Source of the DNA: Arthrobacter sp. AL12
GTDB lineage: Bacteria > Actinomycetota > Actinomycetes > Actinomycetales > Micrococcaceae
Assembly (NCBI RefSeq): GCF_029960645.1
Contig: NZ_JASBQY010000019.1
Location: 1-64,000, forward strand
DNA length: 64,000 nucleotides
Direction of reading: 5' to 3'
The stretch's first letter is position 1; each line of letters begins with the position of its first letter. Positions 34,072-42,446 of the stretch are shown here, one piece after another. The position numbers and the translations under genes were made by a program. The notes under the pieces are model-generated. The model saw only the letters and a program-made list of their open reading frames with translations, did not search any database and was not told where the DNA came from.

Positions 34072-35433
34072 GTGAGCAACTCTCCCCGGACGGGCCTCGC
34101 CGTCGCAGGACTCAGCCTGGGCACGGCCCTGAACCCGCTGAATTCCTCGATGATCGCCGTCGCCCTGGTGGTGCTGCGCGCTGACTTCGGGCTCGACGTC
34201 GCCACCGTCACCTGGGTGATCACCTCCTTCTACCTCACCTCCGCGGCGGGCCAGCCGCTCATGGGCAGGCTGGCGGACCGCTTCGGCCCGCGGCGGCTGT
34301 TCATGATCGGCATGGCCCTGGTGGCCGTAACCTGCGCCCTTGCCCCGTTCGCACCGAACTTCGCGGTGCTCTGCGTGGCCCGCGCCTTCATGGCCCTCGG
34401 CACGGCCGCCGCCTACCCGAGCGCCGTCGTCATGGTCGGTGCCCTGGCGAAGCAGGCGAACGTGAAGTCCACCCGGCCGCTGGGCCGGATCCAGATGGCC
34501 AACACCTCCGCGGCGGCCGTCGGGCCGGTGGTGGGCGGGCTCCTGGTGGGGTTCGTCGGCTGGGAAGCACTGTTCCTTATCAACGTTCCGCTGGCGCTGG
34601 CAGCGATCATCCTGGTCCGCCGCTTTGCCCCGGCGGACGAAGACCGGGAAAGCGGAAGGGCCTCTGAGCTGCTGCGGGACTCGGACATCCCCGGCATCCT
34701 GGCCTTCATCGGCTCCATGGTCCTGGTGATGATGGCGCTGCTCAACGTGCTGCCTGCCTTCCGCTGGTGGCTGCTGGGCGGAGGCACCCTGCTGGCCGTT
34801 CTGTTCGTGTGGCGTGAGCTGCGTTTCACCCCGCCGTTCCTGGACCTGCGGCTGCTGGGCAGGAACCGGCCGCTGTTGCTGGTCTACCTGGGGTTCGCCC
34901 TGTTCAGCGGCGTTTACTACTTCGCGTTCTTCGGCCTGCCGCAGCTGCTGCAGGAAGCCGGCGGCTACGAGCCCGGGGTGGTGGGCCTGTTGATGTTGCC
35001 GCTGGCCGCGATGTCGGTCGTGGTGACGCCTTTAGCGGTCCGCGCCATCGACCGGTTCGGGGTGAAGCGCGTGCTGATTGCCGGCGTCGTTCTACTCATG
35101 GCCGCCTCCGCGACGATGTGGCTGCTGACCGCGTCGTTCGCCATTCCGTTGGTGCTGGCCCTCACCGCGTTCCTGGGGGTGCCCTACGGGGTGGCCAGCA
35201 TCGCCTACAACCAGGGGATGTACCTCTCCACCCGGCCGGAGGAGCGCGGTGTGGCCGCCGGGATCTTCCAGACCTGCCGGTATCTCGGGGCGATCACGGC
35301 GACGGTGCTGATCGGCATCTTTTACGGCACGGGTGTGAACCAGGCCAGCTGGGGGCTGATGGTTTTTATCATGCTCGGACTCGGTGCGGTGGTGTTGGTG
35401 GTGTCGGTGACGTGGCGGGGGCGGCGGGGCTGA
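34072..35433 (+). CDS. MFS transporter, DHA2-like with 14 helices
   Basis: A 453-residue transporter. I count 14 hydrophobic helices; motif A appears as GRLADRFGPRR between helices 2 and 3, and motif C-like GPVVGGLLVG in helix 5, marking a drug:H+ antiporter of the DHA2 type. Substrates may be drugs or metabolites. GTG 34072 (MSNSPRTG...) is chosen; an upstream TTG at 34024 is possible. Its last 65 bases overlap the end of the convergent sigma-factor gene. Confidence 0.9.
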   Translation: MSNSPRTGLAVAGLSLGTALNPLNSSMIAVALVVLRADFGLDVATVTWVITSFYLTSAAGQPLMGRLADRFGPRRLFMIGMALVAVTCALAPFAPNFAVLCVARAFMALGTAAAYPSAVVMVGALAKQANVKSTRPLGRIQMANTSAAAVGPVVGGLLVGFVGWEALFLINVPLALAAIILVRRFAPADEDRESGRASELLRDSDIPGILAFIGSMVLVMMALLNVLPAFRWWLLGGGTLLAVLFVWRELRFTPPFLDLRLLGRNRPLLLVYLGFALFSGVYYFAFFGLPQLLQEAGGYEPGVVGLLMLPLAAMSVVVTPLAVRAIDRFGVKRVLIAGVVLLMAASATMWLLTASFAIPLVLALTAFLGVPYGVASIAYNQGMYLSTRPEERGVAAGIFQTCRYLGAITATVLIGIFYGTGVNQASWGLMVFIMLGLGAVVLVVSVTWRGRRG

Positions 35434-36511
35434 GGGCCGTCGGCGCGGACTCCCGGCCGGATGGGTTCTCGCAGTCAAAGTGATACTGCCGCAGGAGGTT
35501 GGACCGGATAGGGTCTTTGAGTTTCTCCATCGCCCTGACCTCGATCCGGCGGACGCTTTCCCGCGTGGTGCCGAGGACCTTCGCCACCGCGTCCAGGGAT
35601 TTCGCGCCTCCGCCGGTCAGGCCGAAGCGCATCGCAATGACCCGGGCCTCCCGGGACTCGAGCGTGCCGAGTACGGCATGGAGCTGCGCCTTCATCTGTT
35701 GCTGGAAGAGCGCATCGCTCGCGTCGGGGGCGGAGGTATCCCACAGCTGTTCAGCCAGGGCTTCGGTACCGCCCTTTCCGTCGGGCACCAGAGCGTCCAA
35801 CGAACAGACCGGCCGGTCCACGGTCAGCAGACACTCAACCTTGCCGACCGAATTGTGTGTCAGCTGACTGAGATGCACCCTGCTGCAAACGGACCCCGTC
35901 GTAGCTGCAGTCCGTTGAGCTGACCGCACTTTCTGCAGCTGGTCAATGACGTTGGCCGGCAGCCGGATGAGTCGTGCCTGATCAGCCAGCGCCCGGGTGA
36001 TGGCGTTCCGGATGTGCCACGTGGCGTGGGTGGAGAACTTGAAACCCTTGGTGAAGTCGAACGTGCGCACTGCCCTGTGCAGTCCCAGGTTTCCCTCCTG
36101 GATCAGGTCCTCAAAATCGAGCCGCCTGCGGGTGTAGTGCTTGGCGACCGACACCACGAGCCGGAGGTTGGCGTGGAACAGGGCGTAGACGGCTCGCTTG
36201 CCCATGAGGACGATGGTCCGGAGCTCCGCGCTCTCCGGGCCGGCCCGCGCGGTACCGTCCGCCAGGAGCTGTTCCGCGAAAAGCCCGGCCTCGATCTCCT
36301 GTGCCAGGTCCACTTCCTGCTCGGCGGTGAGCAAGTCGTATCGGCGCAGCCGGCGCAGGTAGTCCCGGACGGCGTCGTCAGTGACCCCGCCGGTGGCCGC
36401 CAGCATTTCCGGCCAGCCAGGGTCATTTGGCTCGAATGAGTCGGGGACCGGGGCAGCTGCTGCAGGCGAGGCCTGCGCCGTGCCGATTGCCTCGTGAATC
36501 CGGTCAGCCAT
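35369..36511 (-). CDS. group-2 (SigB/HrdB-like) RNA polymerase sigma factor
   Basis: A 380-residue sigma-70 protein. Region 1.2 is DDAVRDYLRRLRRYDLLTAE, region 2 is intact (LRLVVSVAKHYTRRRLDFEDL, IQEGNLGLHRAVRTFDFTKG, FKFSTHATWHIRNAITRAL), and region 4 has LESREARVIAMRFGLTGGG with HTH LDAVAKVLGTTRESVRRIEV. Region 3 is divergent: the usual ExPxxEELA-type block is replaced by RVHLSQLTHNSVGKVECLL. It is therefore an accessory, probably stress or stationary-phase sigma. The C-terminus has an extra Pro/Ala tail overlapping the MFS gene. ATG 36511 has GGGGATG upstream. Confidence 0.9.
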   Translation of the reverse strand: MADRIHEAIGTAQASPAAAAPVPDSFEPNDPGWPEMLAATGGVTDDAVRDYLRRLRRYDLLTAEQEVDLAQEIEAGLFAEQLLADGTARAGPESAELRTIVLMGKRAVYALFHANLRLVVSVAKHYTRRRLDFEDLIQEGNLGLHRAVRTFDFTKGFKFSTHATWHIRNAITRALADQARLIRLPANVIDQLQKVRSAQRTAATTGSVCSRVHLSQLTHNSVGKVECLLTVDRPVCSLDALVPDGKGGTEALAEQLWDTSAPDASDALFQQQMKAQLHAVLGTLESREARVIAMRFGLTGGGAKSLDAVAKVLGTTRESVRRIEVRAMEKLKDPIRSNLLRQYHFDCENPSGRESAPTALSPAAPATSPTPPTPPHRVRA

Positions 36512-36902
36512 GTCATCCCCTGTCGGACGGTTCAAGCTTGTGAAGGCAGACTACGTGGCTGGTGTGACAATAACCGGAGGGTATGGGCGGGCTGGTTGGG
36601 GGCTGATTCTGGCGTCCACGGCGGGGGATTTCCGACTCCGGTCAGCTTTGCTGGGCAACGGCGGCAAGGCGGGACGGCGGCAACGGCGGCAGCCCAAGGA
36701 TCCCTTGACAGGCTCGGACCACCGGAATATCTTCGGCCTTAACAGGGCGATTCGCCCATTCCTCACAACTTTCACAGTCGTTCTCGGCGCTCCGCGCGGC
36801 GCCCACTGCCCGGACGGCAGCCCGGCGGCGTGGGTCCGTGCGGCATGCCCGAACAAACGCGCTGGGGATCCAATTCGGTCTCTCGGCTACAAGGAGTCGG
36901 AA
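36512..36902. other. divergent intergenic region between sigma factor and SnoaL gene
   Basis: A 391-base gap. The only convincing element is the promoter at 36705-36733; it implies a 5' untranslated leader of about 160 bases for the SnoaL gene. The plus frame is open through the gap (from 36510), but its composition and lack of a ribosome site speak against an N-terminal extension. The sigma promoter was not located with confidence. Confidence 0.6.
36705..36733 (+). promoter_or_regulatory. consensus sigma-A promoter
   Basis: TTGACA (36705-36710), 17-base spacer, TATCTT (36728-36733). A perfect -35 with ideal spacing, directed at the SnoaL-like gene at 36903. Confidence 0.75.
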
Positions 36903-37322
36903 ATGTCTGAAGAAATTAGGTTGATGGAGCGGTTCTACAAAGATGTCATGGAGAGCGGAAATCTCGCTCTCATCGATGAGCTGGCGAAGGATGGCATGGT
37001 GGATCACGAGGAGGGTTTCCCCGGGCAGCCGCCCGGCAAGGACGGGGTTAAATTCTTCGTGAACATGATGCGCTCGGCTTTCCCGGACATCAAGGTCAAA
37101 GAGATCACGCCCTCGCTGAGCGCCGGAAACCTGGAGGCGTGCCACGTGATCCTGACGGGCACCCATCGTGGCGAGCTGGCCGGCATCCCGCCGACGGGCA
37201 AGCGCGTGGAGTTCGACTCTACTGACATCATCCGTGTCGAGGATGGCAAGGTCGCCGAGCACTGGGGCACCACGGACAACATGGGTCTCATGCAACAGAT
37301 CGGCGCCGTGGCTATGGCCTGA
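36903..37322 (+). CDS. SnoaL-like ester cyclase family protein
   Basis: A 139-residue NTF2-fold protein. MERFYKDVMESGNLALIDEL, MVDHEEGFPGQPPGKDGVKFF, and GIPPTGKRVEFDSTDIIRVEDGKVAEHWGTTDN match the SnoaL/polyketide cyclase-like family, in which His and Asp residues in the cone-shaped pocket act as general acid/base. No polyketide genes are nearby, so it is more likely a stand-alone enzyme or binding protein. AAGGAG precedes the ATG. Two hairpins follow. Confidence 0.88.
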   Translation: MSEEIRLMERFYKDVMESGNLALIDELAKDGMVDHEEGFPGQPPGKDGVKFFVNMMRSAFPDIKVKEITPSLSAGNLEACHVILTGTHRGELAGIPPTGKRVEFDSTDIIRVEDGKVAEHWGTTDNMGLMQQIGAVAMA

Positions 37323-37334
37323 ACCAAAAGCGAA

Positions 37335-37367
37335 GCACGACGGCGGCCGGAACGACCGCCGTCGTGC
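37335..37367. terminator. hairpin terminator after the SnoaL gene
   Basis: Perfect 12-bp stem GCACGACGGCGG with its complement and a 9-base loop, 13 bases after the stop at 37322. Confidence 0.75.
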
Positions 37368-37373
37368 ACGACG

Positions 37374-37413
37374 AAGGCTGTCCACCTTCCGAAAGGGAAC
37401 GCGGACAGCCTTT
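37374..37413. terminator. second hairpin, probably terminator of the GDPD gene
   Basis: AAGGCTGTCC and GGACAGCCTT form a perfect 10-bp stem around 19 bases, with TTT beyond; it lies 18 bases past the end of the converging gene at 37431. Confidence 0.75.
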
Positions 37414-37430
37414 CTGCAGCCGTCGCGCGT

Positions 37431-38519
37431 TTAGGCCTGCGGCGCGTAGGCCCTGGGCAGCTTCAGCCCGCGTTCTTCCATGACGGTGCGCAGGCGGGTG
37501 GGGTAATCGGTGATGATGCCGTCCACGCCGAGGTCCATCAGGCGCTGCATGTCCGCCGTGGTGTTCACGGTCCAGGGGATGACCGGCAGGCCGAGTTCGT
37601 GGGCTTCAGCGATCATGCCGGGGGTGACGGAGCGGAAGGCGGGGGAGATGACGTCGTAGCCCTGGGCCGCCGCTGCCTTGGCGAGGGATCCGCCGTACGT
37701 GTCGATGTCGATGCCGCCGAGGTTGGGGCTGGCGCCGGGCTGGCCGACCGCCAGCCACCCGTCGCCGCTGGACAGCGCAACGAGCGGCAGCTCCGGGGCG
37801 ATTTCCTTGGTCAGGTTCAGCGATGACCAGTCGAACGACTGCACCGAGATGCGGTCCGCCATGCCGGAGGCCTGGATCTCCGTGACCACGGCCCGGGTCA
37901 GCGCCACCATGCCTTCGCCGCCGGACTTGCCGTCCTCCACCTTGGTCTCGATGTTGAAGCGGACCTTCTCGGCGTCGGTGTCGCGCACCAGCTGGAACAC
38001 GTCCTTGAGCTCGGCGATCCGGTTGCCCTCGATCACGTTCTGGCCCGGGAACCCCAACAGTGGCGCGAAGCCGCAGTCCAGGGTCTTGATCTGGGCCAGC
38101 GACAGCTCGGCAACCCGGTCGCCGACATAGGGGAAGGCGGCGTCGCCCGGCGTGGCGGGCGCCGTGTCCAGGCATTTGTCGGCCTGGATGGTGTCGTCGT
38201 GCCAGACAATGACCTTGCCGTCGGATGTCAGGTGGGTGTCCAGTTCCAGGGTGGTCACGCCCAGCTTCAGCGAGTTGGCGAACGCGGCCAGGGATTCCTC
38301 GGTCCACTCGCCGCGGCCTCCCCGGTGTGACTGCAGGTCAAAGGACCCGTTGCTCTCGTTGGTCTTGATGTCGGCTTTTGCGTTGACGGCAGCCGTCCCG
38401 GCAGCGTTCAACGACGGCGCGGAGCCTGCTTGGGCGGGTGAAGCGGCGAGGGCGGGGCCCGCCAGGGCGGCGATGAGCGCGGCGGTGGCCGCGGCAGTCA
38501 GGGGTGTGCGCATGGTCAT
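37431..38519 (-). CDS. secreted glycerophosphodiester phosphodiesterase
   Basis: A 362-residue exported enzyme: Ala-rich signal peptide (cleavage near ALAASPAQA), then a TIM-barrel GDPD domain. Catalytic/metal residues appear in LQSHRGGRGEWTEESLAAF (His-Arg and Glu), LELDTHLTSDGKVIVWHDD (Glu, Asp, His) and, at the end, PVIPWTVNTTADMQRLMDLG and DGIITDYPTRL. It releases glycerol-3-phosphate from glycerophosphodiesters, for phosphate and carbon supply or teichoic acid turnover. About 40 residues between signal and barrel are probably a linker. Confidence 0.93.
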   Translation of the reverse strand: MTMRTPLTAAATAALIAALAGPALAASPAQAGSAPSLNAAGTAAVNAKADIKTNESNGSFDLQSHRGGRGEWTEESLAAFANSLKLGVTTLELDTHLTSDGKVIVWHDDTIQADKCLDTAPATPGDAAFPYVGDRVAELSLAQIKTLDCGFAPLLGFPGQNVIEGNRIAELKDVFQLVRDTDAEKVRFNIETKVEDGKSGGEGMVALTRAVVTEIQASGMADRISVQSFDWSSLNLTKEIAPELPLVALSSGDGWLAVGQPGASPNLGGIDIDTYGGSLAKAAAAQGYDVISPAFRSVTPGMIAEAHELGLPVIPWTVNTTADMQRLMDLGVDGIITDYPTRLRTVMEERGLKLPRAYAPQA

Positions 38520-38674
38520 GGTTCCTCCTGGGTGACGGGTCTCCGGCGCTGCGCCGGCGACCCGACAACCCTAGGGAGGCGAGATGGACTGCCGTGTTCG
38601 GGGAACTGGACCTTGGGTGAACACTTCTTCATCCGCGCTGGCGGGAATCCGCTGGCGATGCCCTTCTGCAGCGC

Positions 38675-38881
38675 TCAGGCGGTGTGGCTGGGGGGCTGTT
38701 CCCGGGCGAGGTCCTTGACCCATCCAGGGGTCACCTTGCCCAGGCGGCGGTCCGTCACTTCTCGGAGCTGGGCCGCCGCGATCTGCATGGCGCGGTCATC
38801 TTCGTCGAAGACTTCTTCCGGCTCGTCCTGCAAGGGGGCGGCGTGTGCGCCGTGCCTTACCGGTTCGGTTGCCGTGCTCAT
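38675..38881 (-). CDS. small acidic hypothetical protein
   Basis: A 68-residue protein I do not recognise. Its middle is acidic (LQDEPEEVFDEDDRAMQ) and the rest helical (AAAQLREVTDRRLGKVTPGW). Start overlaps the stop of the upstream gene by 4 bases, so it is translationally coupled to the single-helix protein at 38878-39378. Confidence 0.65.
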   Translation of the reverse strand: MSTATEPVRHGAHAAPLQDEPEEVFDEDDRAMQIAAAQLREVTDRRLGKVTPGWVKDLAREQPPSHTA

Positions 38882-39378
38882 CCTGCTCCTCCTTCAGTTC
38901 GGCCGGGCTTGTGGCCTCCTCCATTGTCGCTCGGTGCGGGTTCTCCGTCCACACCGGCGCCCGGTTGCGGGGTCCGGGACCGGGTCTCCAACGCAGGCGG
39001 CGCTTCGCCCGTGGCGCGGGCCAGCCGGGCTTGGGCCGCCTGGTCGAGAGGCCGCTCCGACGCGGCTTCCAGGACGGCGAGCTCGCCGTCGCCGGCCAGT
39101 TCGCTTTCACCCAGGACTTTGAGGACTTTGAGCCCAATCGTGCCGCGCTTCTTGTCCCCGGAGTAGACAGCGTCCAGGGCCCACTGGGTCCGCTTCCACC
39201 ATTCGGCACGGTTGTCCGCTTCAGCTTTCTGCTTCAGAGTCCGCCAGCCGATTACTCCGGCGATCAGAGCGCCGAGGAGCACCGCCAGCGGCCCCAGAGC
39301 AGCAAGAATCTGCCACCACTCGGCGGGGCCGGTGTGCACAAAGACCTCGATGGGTGTCGGAGCCGGCGTCGGTGGCAT
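38878..39378 (-). CDS. single-pass membrane protein of unknown function
   Basis: A 166-residue protein with one membrane helix (ILAALGPLAVLLGALIAGVIG, about residues 24-44) near the N-terminus and a cytoplasmic region containing RAEWWKRTQWALDAVYSGD, a helix pattern seen in small phage- or conflict-associated membrane proteins, then a Pro/Gly-rich tail. I cannot assign a function. It forms a two-gene unit with the small acidic protein. Confidence 0.7.
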   Translation of the reverse strand: MPPTPAPTPIEVFVHTGPAEWWQILAALGPLAVLLGALIAGVIGWRTLKQKAEADNRAEWWKRTQWALDAVYSGDKKRGTIGLKVLKVLGESELAGDGELAVLEAASERPLDQAAQARLARATGEAPPALETRSRTPQPGAGVDGEPAPSDNGGGHKPGRTEGGAG

Positions 39379-39387
39379 GCGACCAGC

Positions 39388-40041
39388 TTAGGCCGTGGCC
39401 GGGACGATGGCCTCCAGGTCACGGATGGCGTAGCGGTGGTGCTCCCATTCCTCATCGAGAATGGTGTGCAGGCACGCGAGAGTGGTCTCCGGTTGACGGG
39501 GGGCCCAGGGGTTCTTGCGAGCGATGGACAGGTCGTCCGGGGTGACGGTGGCGAGGAAGTCGCGCACCATGGCTGCCCGGCCGGCCCGGACCTCGAGCAC
39601 TTCGGCGTATGACGGTGCGGCCGTCGAGAAAACCGACAGGTCGTACCCGTCGGTCCCGTACTCCACATTCGGCTGGCCGATGGGGTGGTAGGGCTGGTCG
39701 ATTTCCAGGATCGCCTTGCGAAGCCACGTGTCGGTAGCCATGACCAGGTGACGCAGGGTCTGGGCGAAGGACCATTCACCGTCCACTGAGATGTCGACCG
39801 TGCCCGCCGGCATCGCCGCGACCCGCTCCAGCGTCGCCGACCAGGAACGCTCCAGCACGGCCCAGGCGGCGCGAAGCCCCTCCGGATCGCCGGCGCGTCT
39901 TTCGGCGCGGCCGGGGAAGCGGCGGTTGAGTTCGGCCTCGACGAAGGGGACCACATCGACGCCGTTGACGTGCAGGGCGTTCCCGCCATCGAACAGCCAC
40001 AGCGCATCGATATCTGCTCCGGCTACGTCCACGCCGCGCAT
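39388..40041 (-). CDS. DinB-superfamily protein, possibly N-terminally truncated
   Basis: A 217-residue protein with a DinB-like four-helix domain (WSFAQTLRHLVMATDTWLRK, YAEVLEVRAGRAAMVRDFL, LHTILDEEWEHHRYA), probably metal-binding through His residues and related to thiol-dependent transferases. Residues 1-20 (RGVDVAGADIDALWLFDGG) resemble the end of the pentapeptide-like N-terminal region of longer actinobacterial homologues; in frame, only SSGAV precedes them before a TGA at 40063-40065. The 5' part may therefore have been lost. A TTG at 40062 is an alternative start. Confidence 0.82.
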   Translation of the reverse strand: MRGVDVAGADIDALWLFDGGNALHVNGVDVVPFVEAELNRRFPGRAERRAGDPEGLRAAWAVLERSWSATLERVAAMPAGTVDISVDGEWSFAQTLRHLVMATDTWLRKAILEIDQPYHPIGQPNVEYGTDGYDLSVFSTAAPSYAEVLEVRAGRAAMVRDFLATVTPDDLSIARKNPWAPRQPETTLACLHTILDEEWEHHRYAIRDLEAIVPATA

Positions 40042-40270
40042 GACCGCGCCGGACGACGTCAATCACATGGACGAGCAGTACGACGGCCGGATCTCGGACA
40101 TGCTCGACAACGCCTATCGTTGGGGGCGCGAATCACTCTGGCCTGGGGCACCGGCTGGCCCGCCATCCTGAAGTAACATGAGCGGCAGAGCGCGACACCA
40201 GCGCTTCGGACGGGACGGCCCGTTCGTCTAAATCAACGCGGGGAGGGCCCCGTGAAATGGGGTTCAACCC

Positions 40271-41428
40271 GTGGTTTCCTCGTTTGCGCGATCCATCGTC
40301 ACGCGTGCCGCCATATCGCGGCTCGTGGTTGGCTGGGGCGCGGTCCTCGGACTGGTGTTTGCCGGGCCCCTGCTGGAGCCACCCGTCCCGACGTGGCCAC
40401 TGATCGTTTCGCTCGTGCTCATCGTCGGGGTTGTCTTGGTCTGCGCCTTCGGAGTGGTACATGAGGCCGAACATCTGGCCCATCGGCTGGGTGATCCCTA
40501 CGGCTCTCTGGTCCTGACACTCTCCATCGTGCTGATCGAGGTGGTGCTCATTTCCGCCGTCATGCTCGGGCCCGGGGAGCACACCACGATTGCCCGGGAC
40601 TCCGTGATGGCAGTATCGATGATTATCCTCAATGCCGTGATCGGGCTCTCGGTCCTCGTTGGGGCGATCAAGCACGGCAACCTGGGGCACAACAGCACGG
40701 GCACCTCCTCCTATCTGGCGATGCTCGTCGTCCTGGTCGCGGTGGCGTTTGCCCTGCCGGCCCTGATCGGGGCTGACGGCTCCTACACATCGGGCCAGAC
40801 GATCCCCATCATCGTGCTGACCCTGGCCCTGTATGCCTTCTTCCTCTACCGGCAGATGGGCCCGCAGGCCGACGACTTCCGGGAAGTCGATCCGAGCTTC
40901 TCCACCGGCCCGGACCAACCAGGCAGCGCGGCCGAGCAAAGCCGCCCTAGCATCACCCAAGTCATCGCCGACCACCGGACCGAGGTATTGCTGCGGATCG
41001 CATTGCTGATAGTGACGGTCCTGCCCATCGTGCTGCTCTCCCACGACATGGCCACCCTCCTGGACGACGGGCTCGACCGCGCCGGTGCGCCGGTGGCGCT
41101 GTCCGGCATTCTGATCGCCATGATTGTGTTCTTGCCCGAGTCGATAACGTCAGTGCGCGCAGCGTTGCAGGGTGAGATTCAACGCGTCAGCAATCTATGT
41201 CACGGCGCCCTGGTCTCCACGGTCGGCCTGACCATTCCCGTGGTCCTCATCATCGGCGCCCTCACCGGTCAGGCCATCGTGCTCGGAGAGTCCCCGGCCA
41301 ACCTGCTGCTTCTCGGCGTCACGTTGATGCTGTCGGTGACCACGCTTGCCGCCAAGAAGGTGACAGCGACGCACGGCGCAGCCCATCTCGTGGTCTTCGC
41401 GGTCTACGGCATCGCCGTCTTCTCCTAA
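40271..41428 (+). CDS. ChaA-type Ca2+(Na+)/H+ antiporter of the CaCA superfamily
   Basis: A 385-residue membrane protein with about 11 helices in two inverted halves. Each half carries the acidic ion-binding motif: AHRLGDPYGSLVLTLSIVLI followed by EV, and IVFLPESITSVRAALQGEIQ. This pattern belongs to ChaA/CAX cation:proton antiporters, which expel Ca2+ or Na+ using the proton gradient. GTG 40271 is the start. An acidic loop (REVDPSFSTGPDQ) separates the halves. It converges with the heliorhodopsin gene. Confidence 0.9.
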   Translation: MVSSFARSIVTRAAISRLVVGWGAVLGLVFAGPLLEPPVPTWPLIVSLVLIVGVVLVCAFGVVHEAEHLAHRLGDPYGSLVLTLSIVLIEVVLISAVMLGPGEHTTIARDSVMAVSMIILNAVIGLSVLVGAIKHGNLGHNSTGTSSYLAMLVVLVAVAFALPALIGADGSYTSGQTIPIIVLTLALYAFFLYRQMGPQADDFREVDPSFSTGPDQPGSAAEQSRPSITQVIADHRTEVLLRIALLIVTVLPIVLLSHDMATLLDDGLDRAGAPVALSGILIAMIVFLPESITSVRAALQGEIQRVSNLCHGALVSTVGLTIPVVLIIGALTGQAIVLGESPANLLLLGVTLMLSVTTLAAKKVTATHGAAHLVVFAVYGIAVFS

Positions 41429-41469
41429 AACCCCTGCGTCAGCCGTTGAACAGGCCCGGCGCGGTGCGC

Positions 41470-42273
41470 TCAGCCCGTTAAGGCCGGGATGATGGCGCCC
41501 GAAAAGACCTGCCATGCGAGCGCTGTCTTGGCGATGAGGCTGAGAGTGATGTAGACGCGTTCGCCGTAGAGGTAGTCGCGCCACGGCCCCACCTGGCGGT
41601 ACTGGAGCAACTGGTTGATCGCGAAGGTGTTGAAGAACAGAAACAGCGAGATGATGATGCCGTAGACGAAGGCGGGCGGCTCCACCGTGCTGGCCGACCC
41701 GGGGGACAAGAAATAGACCAGGATCACGATCCAAGGCGCCACCCCGGCCATGGACCCTAAAATGAACGGCAGGAAATTGCCGCTGCCAGGCTTCTCGTAT
41801 TTTTCCTGCAGCGCACCGAAGCCGATCATCGCGGCATTGACGGCGAAGAGCGAGAGCAGTGCGGCGATATCGGTGATTCCTGTGGTCTGGGCGATCAGCC
41901 AGATCATCACGGACGAACTGAGTGAGTATTCGGCCCAGCGGAAGTAGTTGTGGTTCGCTCTGAGCCCGGCACCGTAGCGCGGGAAGAACAGCGGCGACGC
42001 TACGGCGAAGTGGAACAGGGCGGAGAGGGCGAGGAACACAACGACGCCGGCACCCACATTGACGGCAAAAAGTTCCACGCGCTCAGGTGGCACCGGGAAC
42101 CCGGGAGGACCCGCCAGGTAGTCCGCCGTGACACCGAACGTGACCTGGGTGCTCAACATTGTGAGGATCACTCCAAAGCCGATGGCCTGGACCAGGTGAA
42201 GAGCGCCAGCCACAAGGTTGTAGGGGCGAAGACGGCGGATGCTGTCGTCGGCGGTCCGGGTTGTGCGCGCCAT
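41470..42273 (-). CDS. heliorhodopsin
   Basis: A 267-residue seven-helix retinal protein. The Schiff-base lysine lies in SLIAKTALAWQVF (Lys249) and the counterion in RWAEYSLSSSVM (Glu115); the 134-residue spacing equals that between Glu107 and Lys241 in the reference heliorhodopsin 48C12. TGITDIAALLSLFAVNAAM and GPWRDYLYGERVYI are further family signatures. Heliorhodopsins are inverted in the membrane relative to type-1 rhodopsins, have a slow photocycle and act as sensors or enzyme partners rather than pumps. GAGGAG precedes ATG 42273. No retinal or carotenoid gene is in the window. It lies 173 bases after the Ter operon on the same strand. Confidence 0.93.
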   Translation of the reverse strand: MARTTRTADDSIRRLRPYNLVAGALHLVQAIGFGVILTMLSTQVTFGVTADYLAGPPGFPVPPERVELFAVNVGAGVVVFLALSALFHFAVASPLFFPRYGAGLRANHNYFRWAEYSLSSSVMIWLIAQTTGITDIAALLSLFAVNAAMIGFGALQEKYEKPGSGNFLPFILGSMAGVAPWIVILVYFLSPGSASTVEPPAFVYGIIISLFLFFNTFAINQLLQYRQVGPWRDYLYGERVYITLSLIAKTALAWQVFSGAIIPALTG

Positions 42274-42446
42274 GGGGGTGCTCCTCGAGGAGGCGACGAA
42301 CAGTATCTGTGCTGCCCACGGTAGCAGTCGGGTGCCTGCGGGTGCGAGGCACGAGCCTGACTGCCCCGGCGGGGCTCCGTCTGTTGAGTTGCGCTGAGAC
42401 ACAGACCGCGCCGCCTTGCTGGGTTCGCGGTTAGGTCAGTCAGTCT

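Noticed and set aside
36510-36902. 131-residue N-terminal extension of the SnoaL-like protein
   Set aside because: A consensus promoter lies inside it and an AAGGAG site marks ATG 36903; the SnoaL fold is complete without it.
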